Shown piece after piece: positions 34,202 through 43,623 of a stretch of 64,000 nucleotides of DNA. The notes under the pieces are model-generated. The model was not told the origin of the DNA and made no database searches. It saw only the letters and a program-made list of their open reading frames with translations. The position numbers and the translations under genes were made by a program. Origin of the DNA: Bacteroidota bacterium (lineage in GTDB: Bacteria; Bacteroidota; Bacteroidia; Chitinophagales; Chitinophagaceae); the NCBI GenBank assembly GCA_018266455.1, contig JAFEAJ010000008.1:62001-126000 (forward strand), written 5' to 3'. Each line of letters begins with the position of its first letter. The first letter of the stretch is position 1.

Positions 34202-37200
34202 CTATTTTCCTTTTATTTCTTTCAGCATTTCGCTCACTGCCGCTTCCAACTGGTCGTCTTTCCCATTTAAAAAATCTTCATAAGGAAGTGGCACTTTGAT
34301 ATCAGGTCCTAATTGCATATTTTCAGTTGGCCTGTTTTCTTTACCAATGGATGCGACCATTGGTATGCCGAAAATCAGCGTAGGATCAATCTGTGTTTCC
34401 CACCAAACAGCCGTGCCTGTGCCCGCAACGGGCATGCCTATCAGTTTGCCAACTCCGTTTTCTTTATAAACATAGGGGAACATAAATGCATCGCTGTAAT
34501 TGCTTTCGCTTATCAGCACGCAACTGGGTTTATTCCAGCGGGTGGCAGATTCGCCTCCTTTTGTTTTGTGGCCCTGCGGTTCAAAGCGCATATACAATTT
34601 GCCGGTTAAAAATGTATTCAGGTCATCATGCAGCCAGCCACCGCCATTGAAGCGTGTATCTACAATGAGCGCGTCTTTGTCCTCGTTCTTGCCCATCACT
34701 TCATCGTATGTTTGACGAAAACTGCCATCATCCATTCCCCGCACATGAACATAGCCCAGTTTGCCGCCGCTAAGCTTGTTAACCATTTCGGTCATGATAT
34801 GCACCCAGCGTTTGTACATCAGTTCGCCTTCCTCGCCCTGGCTGATGGGCTTCACCACTTCGTCAAAATTTTTGCCAGTTACAGGGTCGAGGACTGCCAG
34901 CAAAGTGTTTTTATTTTCTTTCCTGTTCAGCAGCGCGTTCCAATCCATCGCATCATTAATTGCTATGCCATCAATCTTTTCAATGATGTTGCCAGTCTTC
35001 ACTTTGCTATCCGCCTTATCGAAAGGCCCGCCTTTGATCACTTCTGTTACTTTTAACCCGTTGCCTGTATAAGTTTCATCATATAGCAAACCAAGGGCCG
35101 CTGTGTTATCCCCTTCCGCTGCCCGGGGCCTGTAACGGCCACCTGTATGCGAAGCATTGAGCTCGCCCAGCAGCTCGCTCAACAGTTCCTGGAAATCATA
35201 GTTGTTGTTGATATGCGGAAGGAAGCGTATGTATTCTTTCCGGTAATAATCCCAGTCAACGCCATGTAATGCAGGATCATAAAATTTTTTCTTTACCTGC
35301 CTCCATGCATGATCAAAGATATAGGCCCGTTCCGCAGCTGCATCCAGCACCATTTCACCATTGATACGTATCGGCGTTACTTTGCCCGATTCAGCATCTA
35401 CTTTAATGACGCCCCCTTTGTCGCTTACAAAAAGGCTTTTCCCGTCGGTGCTCATTTCAATACTGCCGGGCGTGCTGCTTAGCTTAGCCAAAATTTTTGT
35501 TTCGCGGGTGCGCGGTTCAGTTACCCACAAATCATATCCTTTTTCGAAAGAAGCAAGATAGAACAGCTTGCTACCATCATTGTTCAGGGCATAATCGCTG
35601 ATTCGTGAGCTATTGATGGTTAAACGCGCATGCCTGTTATCGAGATCGTCTAAGTTTAATGTGAGCAACGAATCTTTCTTGGTTTTTACCCCGTTTTTTT
35701 CCGATTTTGCAGAACTGTCTTTCTTTTCCTTTTCTTCTTTTTCTTTAAGCAAAGCAAAATCGTCTTTGCTCAGGTTAAAACGGTCGTAAGCTTCTTTATC
35801 GAAAAACACGCCATACACATCCTCTTCGCTTCTGCCCTCCACTGCAAGAGATTTCAAGCCCTCCTTCGAGCTGAGCCAAGTCATCATCTTTCCTTTCAGG
35901 GCCCATTTGCTGTTGGATTCACCAAACCCACTGTTCACTGGAAAAATGATTCGGGGGTCACTGACATTGATGAGCGCGGTGTTTCTCTGGAAGGCGTACC
36001 CTTTCTGATCATCAGCAATGATCCATTTGCCGTCCGGGCTCCAGTTAAAGCTCCAATCGCCATCGCTGTATGAAAAATTCTGCCCTTCTGGCAAAATGGT
36101 CTTTGTTTGCCTGGTAACTGTGTTATACACTTTCAGGATGTTCCTTTCTTCGATATAAGCTATTTCTTTCCCGTCAGGAGAATATTTTGGCTGGTATTCA
36201 TCTTTTTCAGTTGCAATAACCGGTTCTTCTTTCAGCACCGTTGAGGCATAAAAATAAGGTTCTTCGTTTCTTTCGATTGATGTTTTATAAATATCCCAAC
36301 TATCGTTTCTTTCTGTAGCATAAATAAGGGCACGGCCATCGGGGGCCCATTCTACCATGCGCTCCTGTTGCGGCGTATTGGTAACCCGTTTGGTTTGTGT
36401 TCCTTCCACACTGGTCACAAAAACCTCACCGTGTGTCACAAAAGCAATTTCTTTCCCGTTTGGGCTAACCGTAAATTCAGTGATGTTGCCATTGACCGGA
36501 ATATTTTTAATAACATCCGGACGGCCTTCATTCAGGATTTCTATTTTGATTTTTTGCGGTTTGCCCCCTTCCTTAAGCGTGTATATCTCCCCACTGTAAG
36601 TAAAACATAAAGTATTGTTATTCGAACGGCTGAGGTGCCTTACGGGGTTTTTTGTAAAATCTGTCAATTGCTTCTCTTCATTTTTTGATTTCACCAGCAT
36701 TTTAAAAAGGTTCTGCGACCCGTTTTTTTCGCTGAGGTAATACACATAGTTATCATCATTGCTGAAAACAGGCTCGCGGTCTTCACCAATATAAGCGCTT
36801 AGCTTTTGATAAGTATTTTTCTTAACATCCATCAGCCAGATATCTTTTGTTACTGCTGAAGTGTGGTGCTTTCTCCATTCATCCTCGTATCCTTTTGTGT
36901 CCTGGAAAACAATTTCAGTGCCCTTGCTGTTATAATGTGCATTTTCCATTCCGGCTGCACTGATCAGAACGCTCCTTCCCCCGATTACCGGCACTTTGTA
37001 CAGGTTTTTAAATAAGCGAATGCTGAAACGCACGCTCTGTGCTGGAGCATTGCGGGCACTTTCAAAAATCACTTCTTTGTCATCAGGCGTAAAATCAGAC
37101 GGGTAATCTGCTGTGCTGTTATAAGTCAGCCGTACCGGAGCACCGCCTTCTGCAGGCATAATAAAAACATCGAAGTTGCCGTACCGGTCGCTGGCAAATG

Positions 37201-37435
37201 CGATATGTTTGCCGTCATGGCTCCAAACCGGCATCATATCCTGTGCATCGCTGATCGTTAGCGGGGTGGCAGTGCCGCCCTCTGCGGGAACGCGGTAAAT
37301 ATCTCCTTTATAGCCGAAAACGATGGTCTTTCCATCTGGCGAAAGCGCAGGGTACCGAAGCCACAGCGGGTTAATTTGTGAAAAGCCAATGATGGATACC
37401 AGCAATCCTGATAATAAAAGTATAAACTGCTTCAT
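34202..37435 (-). CDS. Tricorn-like S41 family peptidase
   Basis: A 1077-residue exported protease. After a signal peptide (about 1-19), residues 25-320 form a PD40-type beta-propeller ('ALSPDGKTIVFGYKGDIY', 'SHDGKHIAFASDRYG') and a second propeller-like part runs to about 680. A PDZ-like domain ('GNIIEKIDGIAIND') precedes the C-terminal S41 domain with 'ALIVDTRFNGGGW' and the nucleophile serine in 'SESNYSDAFMFPY' (about Ser981). This matches the Tricorn protease family, which degrades peptides. In Bacteroidota the exported form probably acts in the periplasm. It stands alone with its own terminator. Confidence 0.92.
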   Translation of the reverse strand: MKQFILLLSGLLVSIIGFSQINPLWLRYPALSPDGKTIVFGYKGDIYRVPAEGGTATPLTISDAQDMMPVWSHDGKHIAFASDRYGNFDVFIMPAEGGAPVRLTYNSTADYPSDFTPDDKEVIFESARNAPAQSVRFSIRLFKNLYKVPVIGGRSVLISAAGMENAHYNSKGTEIVFQDTKGYEDEWRKHHTSAVTKDIWLMDVKKNTYQKLSAYIGEDREPVFSNDDNYVYYLSEKNGSQNLFKMLVKSKNEEKQLTDFTKNPVRHLSRSNNNTLCFTYSGEIYTLKEGGKPQKIKIEILNEGRPDVIKNIPVNGNITEFTVSPNGKEIAFVTHGEVFVTSVEGTQTKRVTNTPQQERMVEWAPDGRALIYATERNDSWDIYKTSIERNEEPYFYASTVLKEEPVIATEKDEYQPKYSPDGKEIAYIEERNILKVYNTVTRQTKTILPEGQNFSYSDGDWSFNWSPDGKWIIADDQKGYAFQRNTALINVSDPRIIFPVNSGFGESNSKWALKGKMMTWLSSKEGLKSLAVEGRSEEDVYGVFFDKEAYDRFNLSKDDFALLKEKEEKEKKDSSAKSEKNGVKTKKDSLLTLNLDDLDNRHARLTINSSRISDYALNNDGSKLFYLASFEKGYDLWVTEPRTRETKILAKLSSTPGSIEMSTDGKSLFVSDKGGVIKVDAESGKVTPIRINGEMVLDAAAERAYIFDHAWRQVKKKFYDPALHGVDWDYYRKEYIRFLPHINNNYDFQELLSELLGELNASHTGGRYRPRAAEGDNTAALGLLYDETYTGNGLKVTEVIKGGPFDKADSKVKTGNIIEKIDGIAINDAMDWNALLNRKENKNTLLAVLDPVTGKNFDEVVKPISQGEEGELMYKRWVHIMTEMVNKLSGGKLGYVHVRGMDDGSFRQTYDEVMGKNEDKDALIVDTRFNGGGWLHDDLNTFLTGKLYMRFEPQGHKTKGGESATRWNKPSCVLISESNYSDAFMFPYVYKENGVGKLIGMPVAGTGTAVWWETQIDPTLIFGIPMVASIGKENRPTENMQLGPDIKVPLPYEDFLNGKDDQLEAAVSEMLKEIKGK

Positions 37436-37472
37436 AAAAACTGATTTAAATTTGGAAAGTTAGTTTTTGACA

Positions 37473-38210
37473 ATGAAGCCGCCAATAAATTTTGCTGAAC
37501 GGATAGAACAATATACAGATGGATTAGCGCAAGTTGTGCCATTCAATCCGCCACATGACGAATTATTTCTTTTTGATTTCTCAGAACATAATAAAGAGCT
37601 TACTACCGAGAAAATCGCGGATACAGAAGCTTTCGCGAATTATATCAATGTAAAATTAAAAGTGAACCATTGCAGGTACGGCATCGGCGGGTATAATGAA
37701 AACAGGACCTTATATGCCCGAAGCAAGCATTTTGATGTTGCATTAAAACCCCCTTCTGCTGTGGAAGATTCAGAGGTGGCCGAGCCAAGAAGATTGCACC
37801 TGGGCACAGACCTCTGGGGGCCTGCGGGCACAAGCATCATGGCGCCTTTGGGCGGCATCGTTCACAGCTTTGCTTTTAATAACAGCCATAGCGATTATGG
37901 TGCAACGATCATACTAACGCACAATATACAAGGGTTCTCCTTCCATACGTTATACGGGCACCTCAGCTTGAATTCAATAAAGAATTTATTCGAAGGCAAA
38001 AGAATCGCAAAAGGCGAAGTTTTTTCAGAATTTGGGATGCGTTTCGAAAATGGCAACTGGCCGCCTCATTTGCATTTTCAGGTCATCCTGGACTTGCAAG
38101 ATTGGAAAGGTGATTACCCCGGTGTTTGTAAATTTTCAGAAAAAGAGGGATGGCTGAAAAACTCACCAGACCCTGATGCCCTCCTTCAACTGAACCGGTT
38201 CATACAATGA
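37473..38210 (+). CDS. M23-family metallopeptidase, cytoplasmic form
   Basis: A 245-residue protein from the ATG at 37473; a TTG two codons upstream is less likely. The C-terminal half is an M23 (LytM-type) domain: 'HLGTDLWGPAGTSIMAPLGG' holds the HxxxD metal ligands and 'PPHLHFQV' the HxH ligands, so the zinc site is complete. Such enzymes cleave peptidoglycan cross-bridges. Unusually there is no signal peptide or membrane anchor, and the first 90 residues are an uncharacterised mixed domain. The same domain occurs fused to aminotransferases and phosphotransferases in other bacteria, which suggests a non-wall substrate. The function is therefore uncertain. Confidence 0.8.
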   Translation: MKPPINFAERIEQYTDGLAQVVPFNPPHDELFLFDFSEHNKELTTEKIADTEAFANYINVKLKVNHCRYGIGGYNENRTLYARSKHFDVALKPPSAVEDSEVAEPRRLHLGTDLWGPAGTSIMAPLGGIVHSFAFNNSHSDYGATIILTHNIQGFSFHTLYGHLSLNSIKNLFEGKRIAKGEVFSEFGMRFENGNWPPHLHFQVILDLQDWKGDYPGVCKFSEKEGWLKNSPDPDALLQLNRFIQ

Positions 38211-38308
38211 ATGCAAGAAAGCCCGGATTGCTGGTTGTATAATCAGAAATGAAAAGATTACGATGATGAAAAAAATTGGCGCTCTTCAATTTCAAGCCTT
38301 TCCTTGGT

Positions 38309-38593
38309 TTACAATAATGCCTTTACAATTTCTTCCCACTCCTTTTGCAACATGCAGGATGGCATAAGCCTCCCGGCACGGCGGTACCAATAGCTTGCAT
38401 TGGATGAATCGCCTTCTTTACGGTGAAGATACGCATGCACCCAGTATGCTTTTGCGCCTTCAAGGCCATTGACCAATTCATGGGCATCCTTCCATTTGCC
38501 TTTTGCATCGAGCCATAAGGATTGCAGCAGAACAGGAATGCCCGGTGGCGGCTCAGGCCCCGATAGCGACTGCTTAAATTTCCCAAAATTCAT
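38309..38593 (-). CDS. Small conserved protein of unknown function
   Basis: A 94-residue cytoplasmic protein. 'LQSLWLDAKGKWKDAHELV' and 'SYWYRRAGRLMP' are the recognisable segments of a small, widely distributed family whose members share a WYRRAGR motif. The predicted structure is mostly helical, perhaps a short TPR-like bundle. It is divergent from ruvB with 116 bp between. No function can be given. Confidence 0.72.
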   Translation of the reverse strand: MNFGKFKQSLSGPEPPPGIPVLLQSLWLDAKGKWKDAHELVNGLEGAKAYWVHAYLHRKEGDSSNASYWYRRAGRLMPSCMLQKEWEEIVKALL

Positions 38594-38709
38594 AAAATAA
38601 AAATAACAACATATCCGTGCAAAATTACTAACGGGAAAACATGAGGGCCTGCTTCCCCATGCTTAATAATTTGCTTTTCGGTTTGAGCGTTGCGCTCTAA
38701 CTTTGATAA

Positions 38710-39741
38710 ATGTCGAATCCTAATTTAAGTAATGACAAAGAATTGCTGACTTCTGCCGATAAAGAGTTCGAGAACAATATCCGGCCGAAAGACATAGATG
38801 ATTTCTCGGGGCAATCGCAAATCATTGACAACCTCAAAATATTTATCAAAGCAGCGAAACTGCGCGGCGAAGCGCTTGATCATATTCTTTTTCATGGCCC
38901 GCCGGGTTTGGGAAAAACAACATTGAGCCGCATTGTAGCCAATGAAATGGGGGTTAACATCAAAGAAACCTCCGGCCCGGTTATTGAAAAGCCCGGGGAC
39001 CTTGCCGGGTTATTAACTAATCTTGAACCTCATGATGTGCTATTCATTGATGAGATACACCGGCTCAGCACTGTTGTGGAAGAATATTTATATGCAGCAA
39101 TGGAAGATTACCGTATTGATATAATGATAGACAGCGGCCCGAATGCAAGGAGCATCCAAATTAACCTGAACCCTTTTACGCTGGTTGGCGCAACAACGCG
39201 CAGCGGTTTATTAACAGCGCCGTTATTATCGCGCTTTGCCATCAAATCAAGATTGGAATACTATACTGCTGAAGTTTTGTACAAAATCATTGTGCGTTCT
39301 GCTAAAATCCTGGGCACAAAAATTACTGCTGATGCAGCGAACGAAATTGCGCGAAGAAGCCGCGGCACACCAAGGATAGCCAATGGGCTCCTTCGCCGCG
39401 TCAGGGACTTTGCACAAGTGCTGGGCAATGGAGCAATCGATTTACAAATAACCCAACATGCCCTGCATGCATTGAATGTTGATGAACACGGGCTGGATGA
39501 AATGGACAATAAAATTCTGCTCACCATTATTGAAAAATTTAAGGGAGGCCCGGTCGGCATCACCACAATAGCTACGGCCGTGGCAGAAGAAGCAGGCACA
39601 TTGGAAGAAGTATATGAGCCGTTCCTGATCCAGGAAGGTTTTTTGCATCGCACGCCCCGCGGCAGGGAAGCTACGGCGAAAGCATACGACCATCTTGGCA
39701 AAAAGCCTTCAGGCAATGCGGGAGAAAGCCTTTTGTTTTAA
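38710..39741 (+). CDS. ruvB: Holliday junction branch migration helicase RuvB
   Basis: A hexameric AAA+ motor that drives branch migration with RuvA, feeding junctions to RuvC. Walker A is 'GPPGLGKT' (63-70), Walker B '[11 protein letters not shown]' (about 109-119), sensor 1 lies in '[11 protein letters not shown]', and the arginine finger region is '[15 protein letters not shown]'. The C-terminal winged helix is complete ('[13 protein letters not shown]'). Length (343) is normal. A TAACTTTG -7 box (38698-38705) ends only 4 bp before the ATG and has no TTTG at the right distance, so the promoter is unclear. Confidence 0.97.
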   Translation: MSNPNLSNDKELLTSADKEFENNIRPKDIDDFSGQSQIIDNLKIFIKAAKLRGEALDHILFHGPPGLGKTTLSRIVANEMGVNIKETSGPVIEKPGDLAGLLTNLEPHDVLFIDEIHRLSTVVEEYLYAAMEDYRIDIMIDSGPNARSIQINLNPFTLVGATTRSGLLTAPLLSRFAIKSRLEYYTAEVLYKIIVRSAKILGTKITADAANEIARRSRGTPRIANGLLRRVRDFAQVLGNGAIDLQITQHALHALNVDEHGLDEMDNKILLTIIEKFKGGPVGITTIATAVAEEAGTLEEVYEPFLIQEGFLHRTPRGREATAKAYDHLGKKPSGNAGESLLF

Positions 39742-39890
39742 TCCCTGCCCTAGTGGAACTTGAATGATTGTTGGAATAGGCTGGAGAAGCCCGGAATGCT
39801 TTTTTTGATTTTCTGGCAGATTTCCTGCGCCTCCAAGGCCCTAAAAAATTCCCCTGTTCTATCCGGCAAATTTCATTTCTGGAAACCTGG

Positions 39891-40589
39891 CTAATGAGGC
39901 GCCACCAGCCTGAACCCGTTGCCATGTATGTTCACGATCTCAATTGACGGGTCATCTTTCAAATATTTTCTGAGCTTGGCAATATAAACGTCCATGCTTC
40001 TTCCATTAAAATAAGTATCGCTTCCCCATATTTTTTTCAATGCCTGCTCTCTCGGCAAAAGATCATTCACATGCTCGGCAAGCATCTTCAGCAATTCATT
40101 TTCTTTTGGGGAAAGCGTTTGCATCTGTCCTTTATGGCTCAGCTCGCGAAGCTTAGGGTTAAAGTGATAAGAGCCTAAATCGAATTCTTTATTTTCAGAT
40201 TCTTTATTTAGGTCTTCATTACGTTTTAGTATGGCTTTAATTTTCAGCAATAACACTTCGCTGTCAAAAGGCTTGGTAATATAATCATCGGCCCCAAGCT
40301 TATATCCCTGGATAATATCTTCTTTCATCGTTTTTGCGCTCAGGAAAAATAATGGAATATCAGGGTCTACATCGCGTATCTCTTCTCCCAGCGTGAACCC
40401 GTCCATGTGGGGCATCATGATGTCAAGCAGGCATAAATCAAATCTCTCTCGCTGGAAAGCAGCAAGCCCAAGCCTCCCGTCGCGCTCAAGGGTAACATCA
40501 AAATCGTTCAGCTCTAAATAATTTTTTAGCACCATTCCTAAGTTCTGGTCGTCTTCGCACAATAATATTTTCGGTTTTTTCCCTTCCAT
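39891..40589 (-). CDS. OmpR-family response regulator (RprY-like)
   Basis: A two-domain regulator of 232 residues from the ATG at 40589. The receiver domain has the acidic pair in 'CEDD' (11-14), the phosphoacceptor Asp56 in 'LLDIMMPHMDG', and the conserved Lys in 'ITKPFDSE'. The C-terminal winged helix includes 'LSPKENELLKMLAEH' and 'SMDVYIAKLRKYLKDD'. It resembles the RprY branch common in Bacteroidota. No histidine kinase gene is adjacent, so its partner is encoded elsewhere. It is divergent from the groES-like gene. Confidence 0.9.
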   Translation of the reverse strand: MEGKKPKILLCEDDQNLGMVLKNYLELNDFDVTLERDGRLGLAAFQRERFDLCLLDIMMPHMDGFTLGEEIRDVDPDIPLFFLSAKTMKEDIIQGYKLGADDYITKPFDSEVLLLKIKAILKRNEDLNKESENKEFDLGSYHFNPKLRELSHKGQMQTLSPKENELLKMLAEHVNDLLPREQALKKIWGSDTYFNGRSMDVYIAKLRKYLKDDPSIEIVNIHGNGFRLVAPH

Positions 40590-40688
40590 GATCAATTGTT
40601 TAAAGTACAAATAAAATTAAATCATTTGCGGCTATCTTGTTTGCACGGCTAATATTTTGTTAATAATTCGAGCCGCAGATAAGGCCTA

Positions 40689-40753
40689 TAGAAGCTGCTT
40701 AAAAACCAATTTCAGGAATTTCGTATAACAGCGGTTCAACTTTTCTAAAGCTT
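40689..40753. repeat. Second copy (single arm) of the MITE-like repeat
   Basis: The segment AGAAGCTGCTTAAAA followed by about 25 bp and ACTTTTCTAAAGCTT matches one arm of the 4945-5091 element, closest to its right arm read in reverse (shared TATAA and CTTTTC-AAAGCTT blocks). No opposite arm is visible here. It lies just upstream of the groES-like promoter. Confidence 0.55.
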
Positions 40754-40768
40754 ATAATTGATGATTAC

Positions 40769-40776
40769 TAAATTTG
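40769..40776 (+). promoter_or_regulatory. -7 box of the groES-like gene
   Basis: TAAATTTG matches the Bacteroidota -7 consensus TAnnTTTG, 30 bp before the ATG at 40807. No clear TTTG is seen 20 bp upstream. The box makes the TTG at 40774 an unlikely start and supports the ATG at 40807. Confidence 0.5.
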
Positions 40777-40806
40777 CAGGATAGCTCCATTCATAAAAAA
40801 GCACAA

Positions 40807-41178
40807 ATGCACATTACTGCTGACAATAAATTTAAAAAACTTGTGGTGATAGGCGACAGGGTTTTGATTCGCCCTTCAAAGCCAAACGAGCGCACAGACT
40901 CTGGATTGTACCTGCCCCCCGGCGTCCAGGAAAAAGAAAAAGTGCAACAAGGATATGTGATCAAAACCGGGCCGGGTTATGCGATACCCATGCCTGTTGA
41001 TGACGAGCCATGGAAAAACCAGGACGAACAGGTTAAATACATTCCTTTGCAAGCACGCGAAGGCGATATTGCCATTTTTCTTTTAAGCGGAGCGACAGAA
41101 GTGCTTTATGAAAATGAAAAGTATTTCATTGTTCCGCAAAGCGCCATATTAATGCTGGAAAGAGAAGAAGACTTATAA
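40807..41178 (+). CDS. GroES-like co-chaperonin family protein
   Basis: A 123-residue protein of the GroES (Cpn10) fold: 'LVVIGDRVLIRPSKPNERT' followed by 'GLYLPPGVQEKEKVQQGYVI' match the start and mobile-loop region of Cpn10. It is longer than typical GroES (about 95), with an insert near 60-95 ('PMPVDDEPWKNQDEQ'). No groEL gene is adjacent, whereas true groES normally precedes groEL. Bacteroidota carry such stand-alone GroES-like proteins beside a canonical groESL, so this is probably a paralog with a separate role. Confidence 0.83.
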   Translation: MHITADNKFKKLVVIGDRVLIRPSKPNERTDSGLYLPPGVQEKEKVQQGYVIKTGPGYAIPMPVDDEPWKNQDEQVKYIPLQAREGDIAIFLLSGATEVLYENEKYFIVPQSAILMLEREEDL

Positions 41179-41277
41179 CTTACAAGCTGATCCATGAAGA
41201 TCAGGCAACGGGGCAGTCCAGGAACCTGCACGCCAGCAAATAGTATAAGCGCGATGATTAAATTAATACACGAATCG

Positions 41278-41285
41278 TATCTTTG
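41278..41285 (+). promoter_or_regulatory. -7 box upstream of lpxC/fabZ
   Basis: TATCTTTG fits the TAnnTTTG consensus and ends 20 bp before the ATG at 41306. No good -33 TTTG lies at the right distance, so this is a weak promoter call for the lipid A operon. Confidence 0.4.
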
Positions 41286-41305
41286 TCGGCTTAATAAAAA
41301 ATTGA

Positions 41306-42712
41306 ATGGACCAGCATTTCAACCCTGACAAGCAACACACATTAGCCTCATCAGTAAGCATTTCAGGAACAGGCCTTCACACCGGCATCAAGGTAGACAT
41401 GACATTGAAGCCCGCAAATGCAGGTTTTGGCTATCAATTCCAGCGCATTGATTTGCCAGGTCAGCCGGTTATTAAAGCCGATTGCGACCTGGTGACAGAT
41501 ACTTCGAGAGGGACTACCCTTGAAGAAAACGGCATAAAAGTCAACACTGTTGAACATGTGCTGGCAGCTTTAGTTGGCATGGGCATTGACAACTGTCTTA
41601 TTGAACTGAATGCACCTGAAACGCCAATTATGGATGGCAGCTCGGAGCCTTTTGTGGAAATGATTGAAGATGCCGGCATTGTTGAACAGGATGCTGCAAA
41701 ATCCTGGTATAGCATTGACACCAACATTACCCATTACGACGACAAGAAGCGGGTAGAAATGGTAGCCATGCCTTCGATGGACTACCAGGTAACTACATTG
41801 ATTGATTTCAACAGCCCTGTGCTCGGCACCCAGCATGCAGGCCTGAAAAAGATAAAAGAATTCAAAAGCCAGATCGCGCCCTGCCGCACATTTTGTTTCC
41901 TGCACGAACTGGAAATGCTGCTGGATAACAACCTGGTCAAAGGCGGAGATATCAACAATGCCATTGTAGTAGTTGATAAACCTGTTACTGAAGAAGAGAT
42001 GACCCGTTTGGCTAAAGCATTTAAGCGTGAAAGAATTGAAGTAAAGAGCGAGGGTTATCTTAACAACCTTGAATTAAGGTTCCCCAATGAACCGGCAAGG
42101 CATAAGCTGCTTGATGTAGTAGGCGACCTTGCGCTGATTGGGTATCCTATCAAAGCACACATCATAGCCAACCGCCCCGGCCATTCCACTAATGTTGATT
42201 TCGCAAAAAAAATCAAGCATTATATCAAAAAGAACAAGCACATGAAAAATGTGCCTGTTTACGATCCCAACCAGCAGCCCATTTACAATGCGCAGCAAAT
42301 TGAAAGAACCCTTCCTCACAGGTACCCTTTCCTGTTAGTAGATAAAATCATTGAGCTTACTGACAAGCATATTGTGGGCATAAAAAACGTTACTTTCAAT
42401 GAACCATTTTTCCCCGGTCATTTTCCGGGCAACCCGGTAATGCCAGGCGTATTACAAATTGAAGCGTTGGCGCAAACGGGCGGCATACTTGCTATTAATG
42501 CAATGCCAACAGGTGAATATGACACCTATTTCCTGAAAATTGACAATTGTAAATTCAAACAAAAAGTAGTTCCCGGCGATACCATGATACTGAAGCTTGA
42601 ATTCAATTCGCCAATCCGCCGCGGCATTTGCGAAATGAGAGGGACTGTTTTCATAGGAAACAAAATAGCTACAGAAGCCGATCTTGTCGCTCAGCTCGTT
42701 AAAAGAAGTTGA
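41306..42712 (+). CDS. lpxC/fabZ: Bifunctional LpxC/FabZ
   Basis: A fusion characteristic of Bacteroidota. Residues 1-300 are LpxC, the zinc-dependent UDP-3-O-acyl-N-acetylglucosamine deacetylase that commits to lipid A synthesis; 'TVEHVLAAL' (His84 region) and 'HKLLDVVGDLAL' carry metal and active-site residues. Residues 315-468 are FabZ, the 3-hydroxyacyl-ACP dehydratase, with 'HRYPFLLVDKI' and the active-site block 'FFPGHFPGNPVMPGVLQIEA'. Both active sites look intact. Fusion joins lipid A and fatty-acid chain supply. lpxA follows 104 bp later; lpxD, often upstream, is not in the window. Confidence 0.97.
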   Translation: MDQHFNPDKQHTLASSVSISGTGLHTGIKVDMTLKPANAGFGYQFQRIDLPGQPVIKADCDLVTDTSRGTTLEENGIKVNTVEHVLAALVGMGIDNCLIELNAPETPIMDGSSEPFVEMIEDAGIVEQDAAKSWYSIDTNITHYDDKKRVEMVAMPSMDYQVTTLIDFNSPVLGTQHAGLKKIKEFKSQIAPCRTFCFLHELEMLLDNNLVKGGDINNAIVVVDKPVTEEEMTRLAKAFKRERIEVKSEGYLNNLELRFPNEPARHKLLDVVGDLALIGYPIKAHIIANRPGHSTNVDFAKKIKHYIKKNKHMKNVPVYDPNQQPIYNAQQIERTLPHRYPFLLVDKIIELTDKHIVGIKNVTFNEPFFPGHFPGNPVMPGVLQIEALAQTGGILAINAMPTGEYDTYFLKIDNCKFKQKVVPGDTMILKLEFNSPIRRGICEMRGTVFIGNKIATEADLVAQLVKRS

Positions 42713-42816
42713 TGCAGGCGCTCTGTTACTAAGTAGCAGCAATATGGATAATTAAATTATATTTGTCTGTCAGGTTTGATACCTGGCATTTTTTTATGCA
42801 AAAGAAATTCTGATAA

Positions 42817-43623
42817 ATGATCCATCCGCACACATATATCCATCCTAATGCTAAACTGGCTACCAATGTAAAAGTCGATCCTTTTTCGGTAATCCATCAA
42901 AACGTGGAAATTGGGCAGGGCACCTGGATCGGCAGCAACGTAACCATAATGGAAGGCGCACGCATTGGAAAAAATTGCCAGATATTTCCAGGGGCTGTTA
43001 TTTCTGCGATCCCACAGGACTTGAAATTTGATGGCGAGAACACTACCGTTGAAATTGGAGACAACACGACCATCAGGGAATTTGTTACCGTTCACCGTGG
43101 CACAAGAGACAGATGGAAAACCACCGTTGGCAAAAACTGCATGATACTGGCATACAGCCATATTGCGCACGACTGTATTATTGGCAATAATTGTATTCTC
43201 AGCAACAATTCGCAGGTTGCGGGGCATGTAGTGATTGGCGATTGGGCAATATTAGGCGGTATGTGCGCAGTCCACCAGTTTGTAAAAATCGGCTCCCATA
43301 TTTTTATTGCAGGCGGCTCGCTGGTTGGCAAAGATATCCCGCCATACATAAAAGCAGGGCGCCTCCCGTTAAGTTATGCAGGAGTAAACTCAGTTGGGCT
43401 AAAACGAAGGGGCTTTACAGTTGACAAAATCAATCATATACTCGATATCTACCGCGTTATCTACAATAAGGGCATGAACACCAGCCAGGCCCTTGAATTC
43501 CTTGAAGAAGAGTTCCCTGCCACAGACGAGCGTGACGAGATCGTTACTTTTATCCGCGACAGCGGAAGGGGCATTATTAAACGCTACTCAAAAAACAGCA
43601 TTGATGAAGATTACGCTGATTGA
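42817..43623 (+). CDS. lpxA: UDP-N-acetylglucosamine acyltransferase
   Basis: The first enzyme of lipid A synthesis, moving a 3-hydroxyacyl chain from ACP to UDP-GlcNAc in the cytoplasm. The left-handed beta-helix is clear from repeated hexapeptides ('IHPNAKLATNVKVDPFSVI', 'GSNVTIMEGARIGKNC'). The catalytic His is in 'LAYSHIAHDCIIGN' and the C-terminal helical region begins with 'GLKRRGF'. Length (268) is normal. Its stop overlaps the ABC ATPase gene by 20 bp, so they form one operon with lpxC/fabZ. Confidence 0.97.
   Translation: MIHPHTYIHPNAKLATNVKVDPFSVIHQNVEIGQGTWIGSNVTIMEGARIGKNCQIFPGAVISAIPQDLKFDGENTTVEIGDNTTIREFVTVHRGTRDRWKTTVGKNCMILAYSHIAHDCIIGNNCILSNNSQVAGHVVIGDWAILGGMCAVHQFVKIGSHIFIAGGSLVGKDIPPYIKAGRLPLSYAGVNSVGLKRRGFTVDKINHILDIYRVIYNKGMNTSQALEFLEEEFPATDERDEIVTFIRDSGRGIIKRYSKNSIDEDYAD

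Noticed and set aside
39261..39716. 151-residue minus-strand frame inside ruvB
   Set aside because: It lies wholly opposite a well-conserved RuvB coding region and shows no family resemblance.
42757..43227. 156-residue minus-strand frame opposite lpxA
   Set aside because: It is a shadow of the beta-helix repeats of LpxA.
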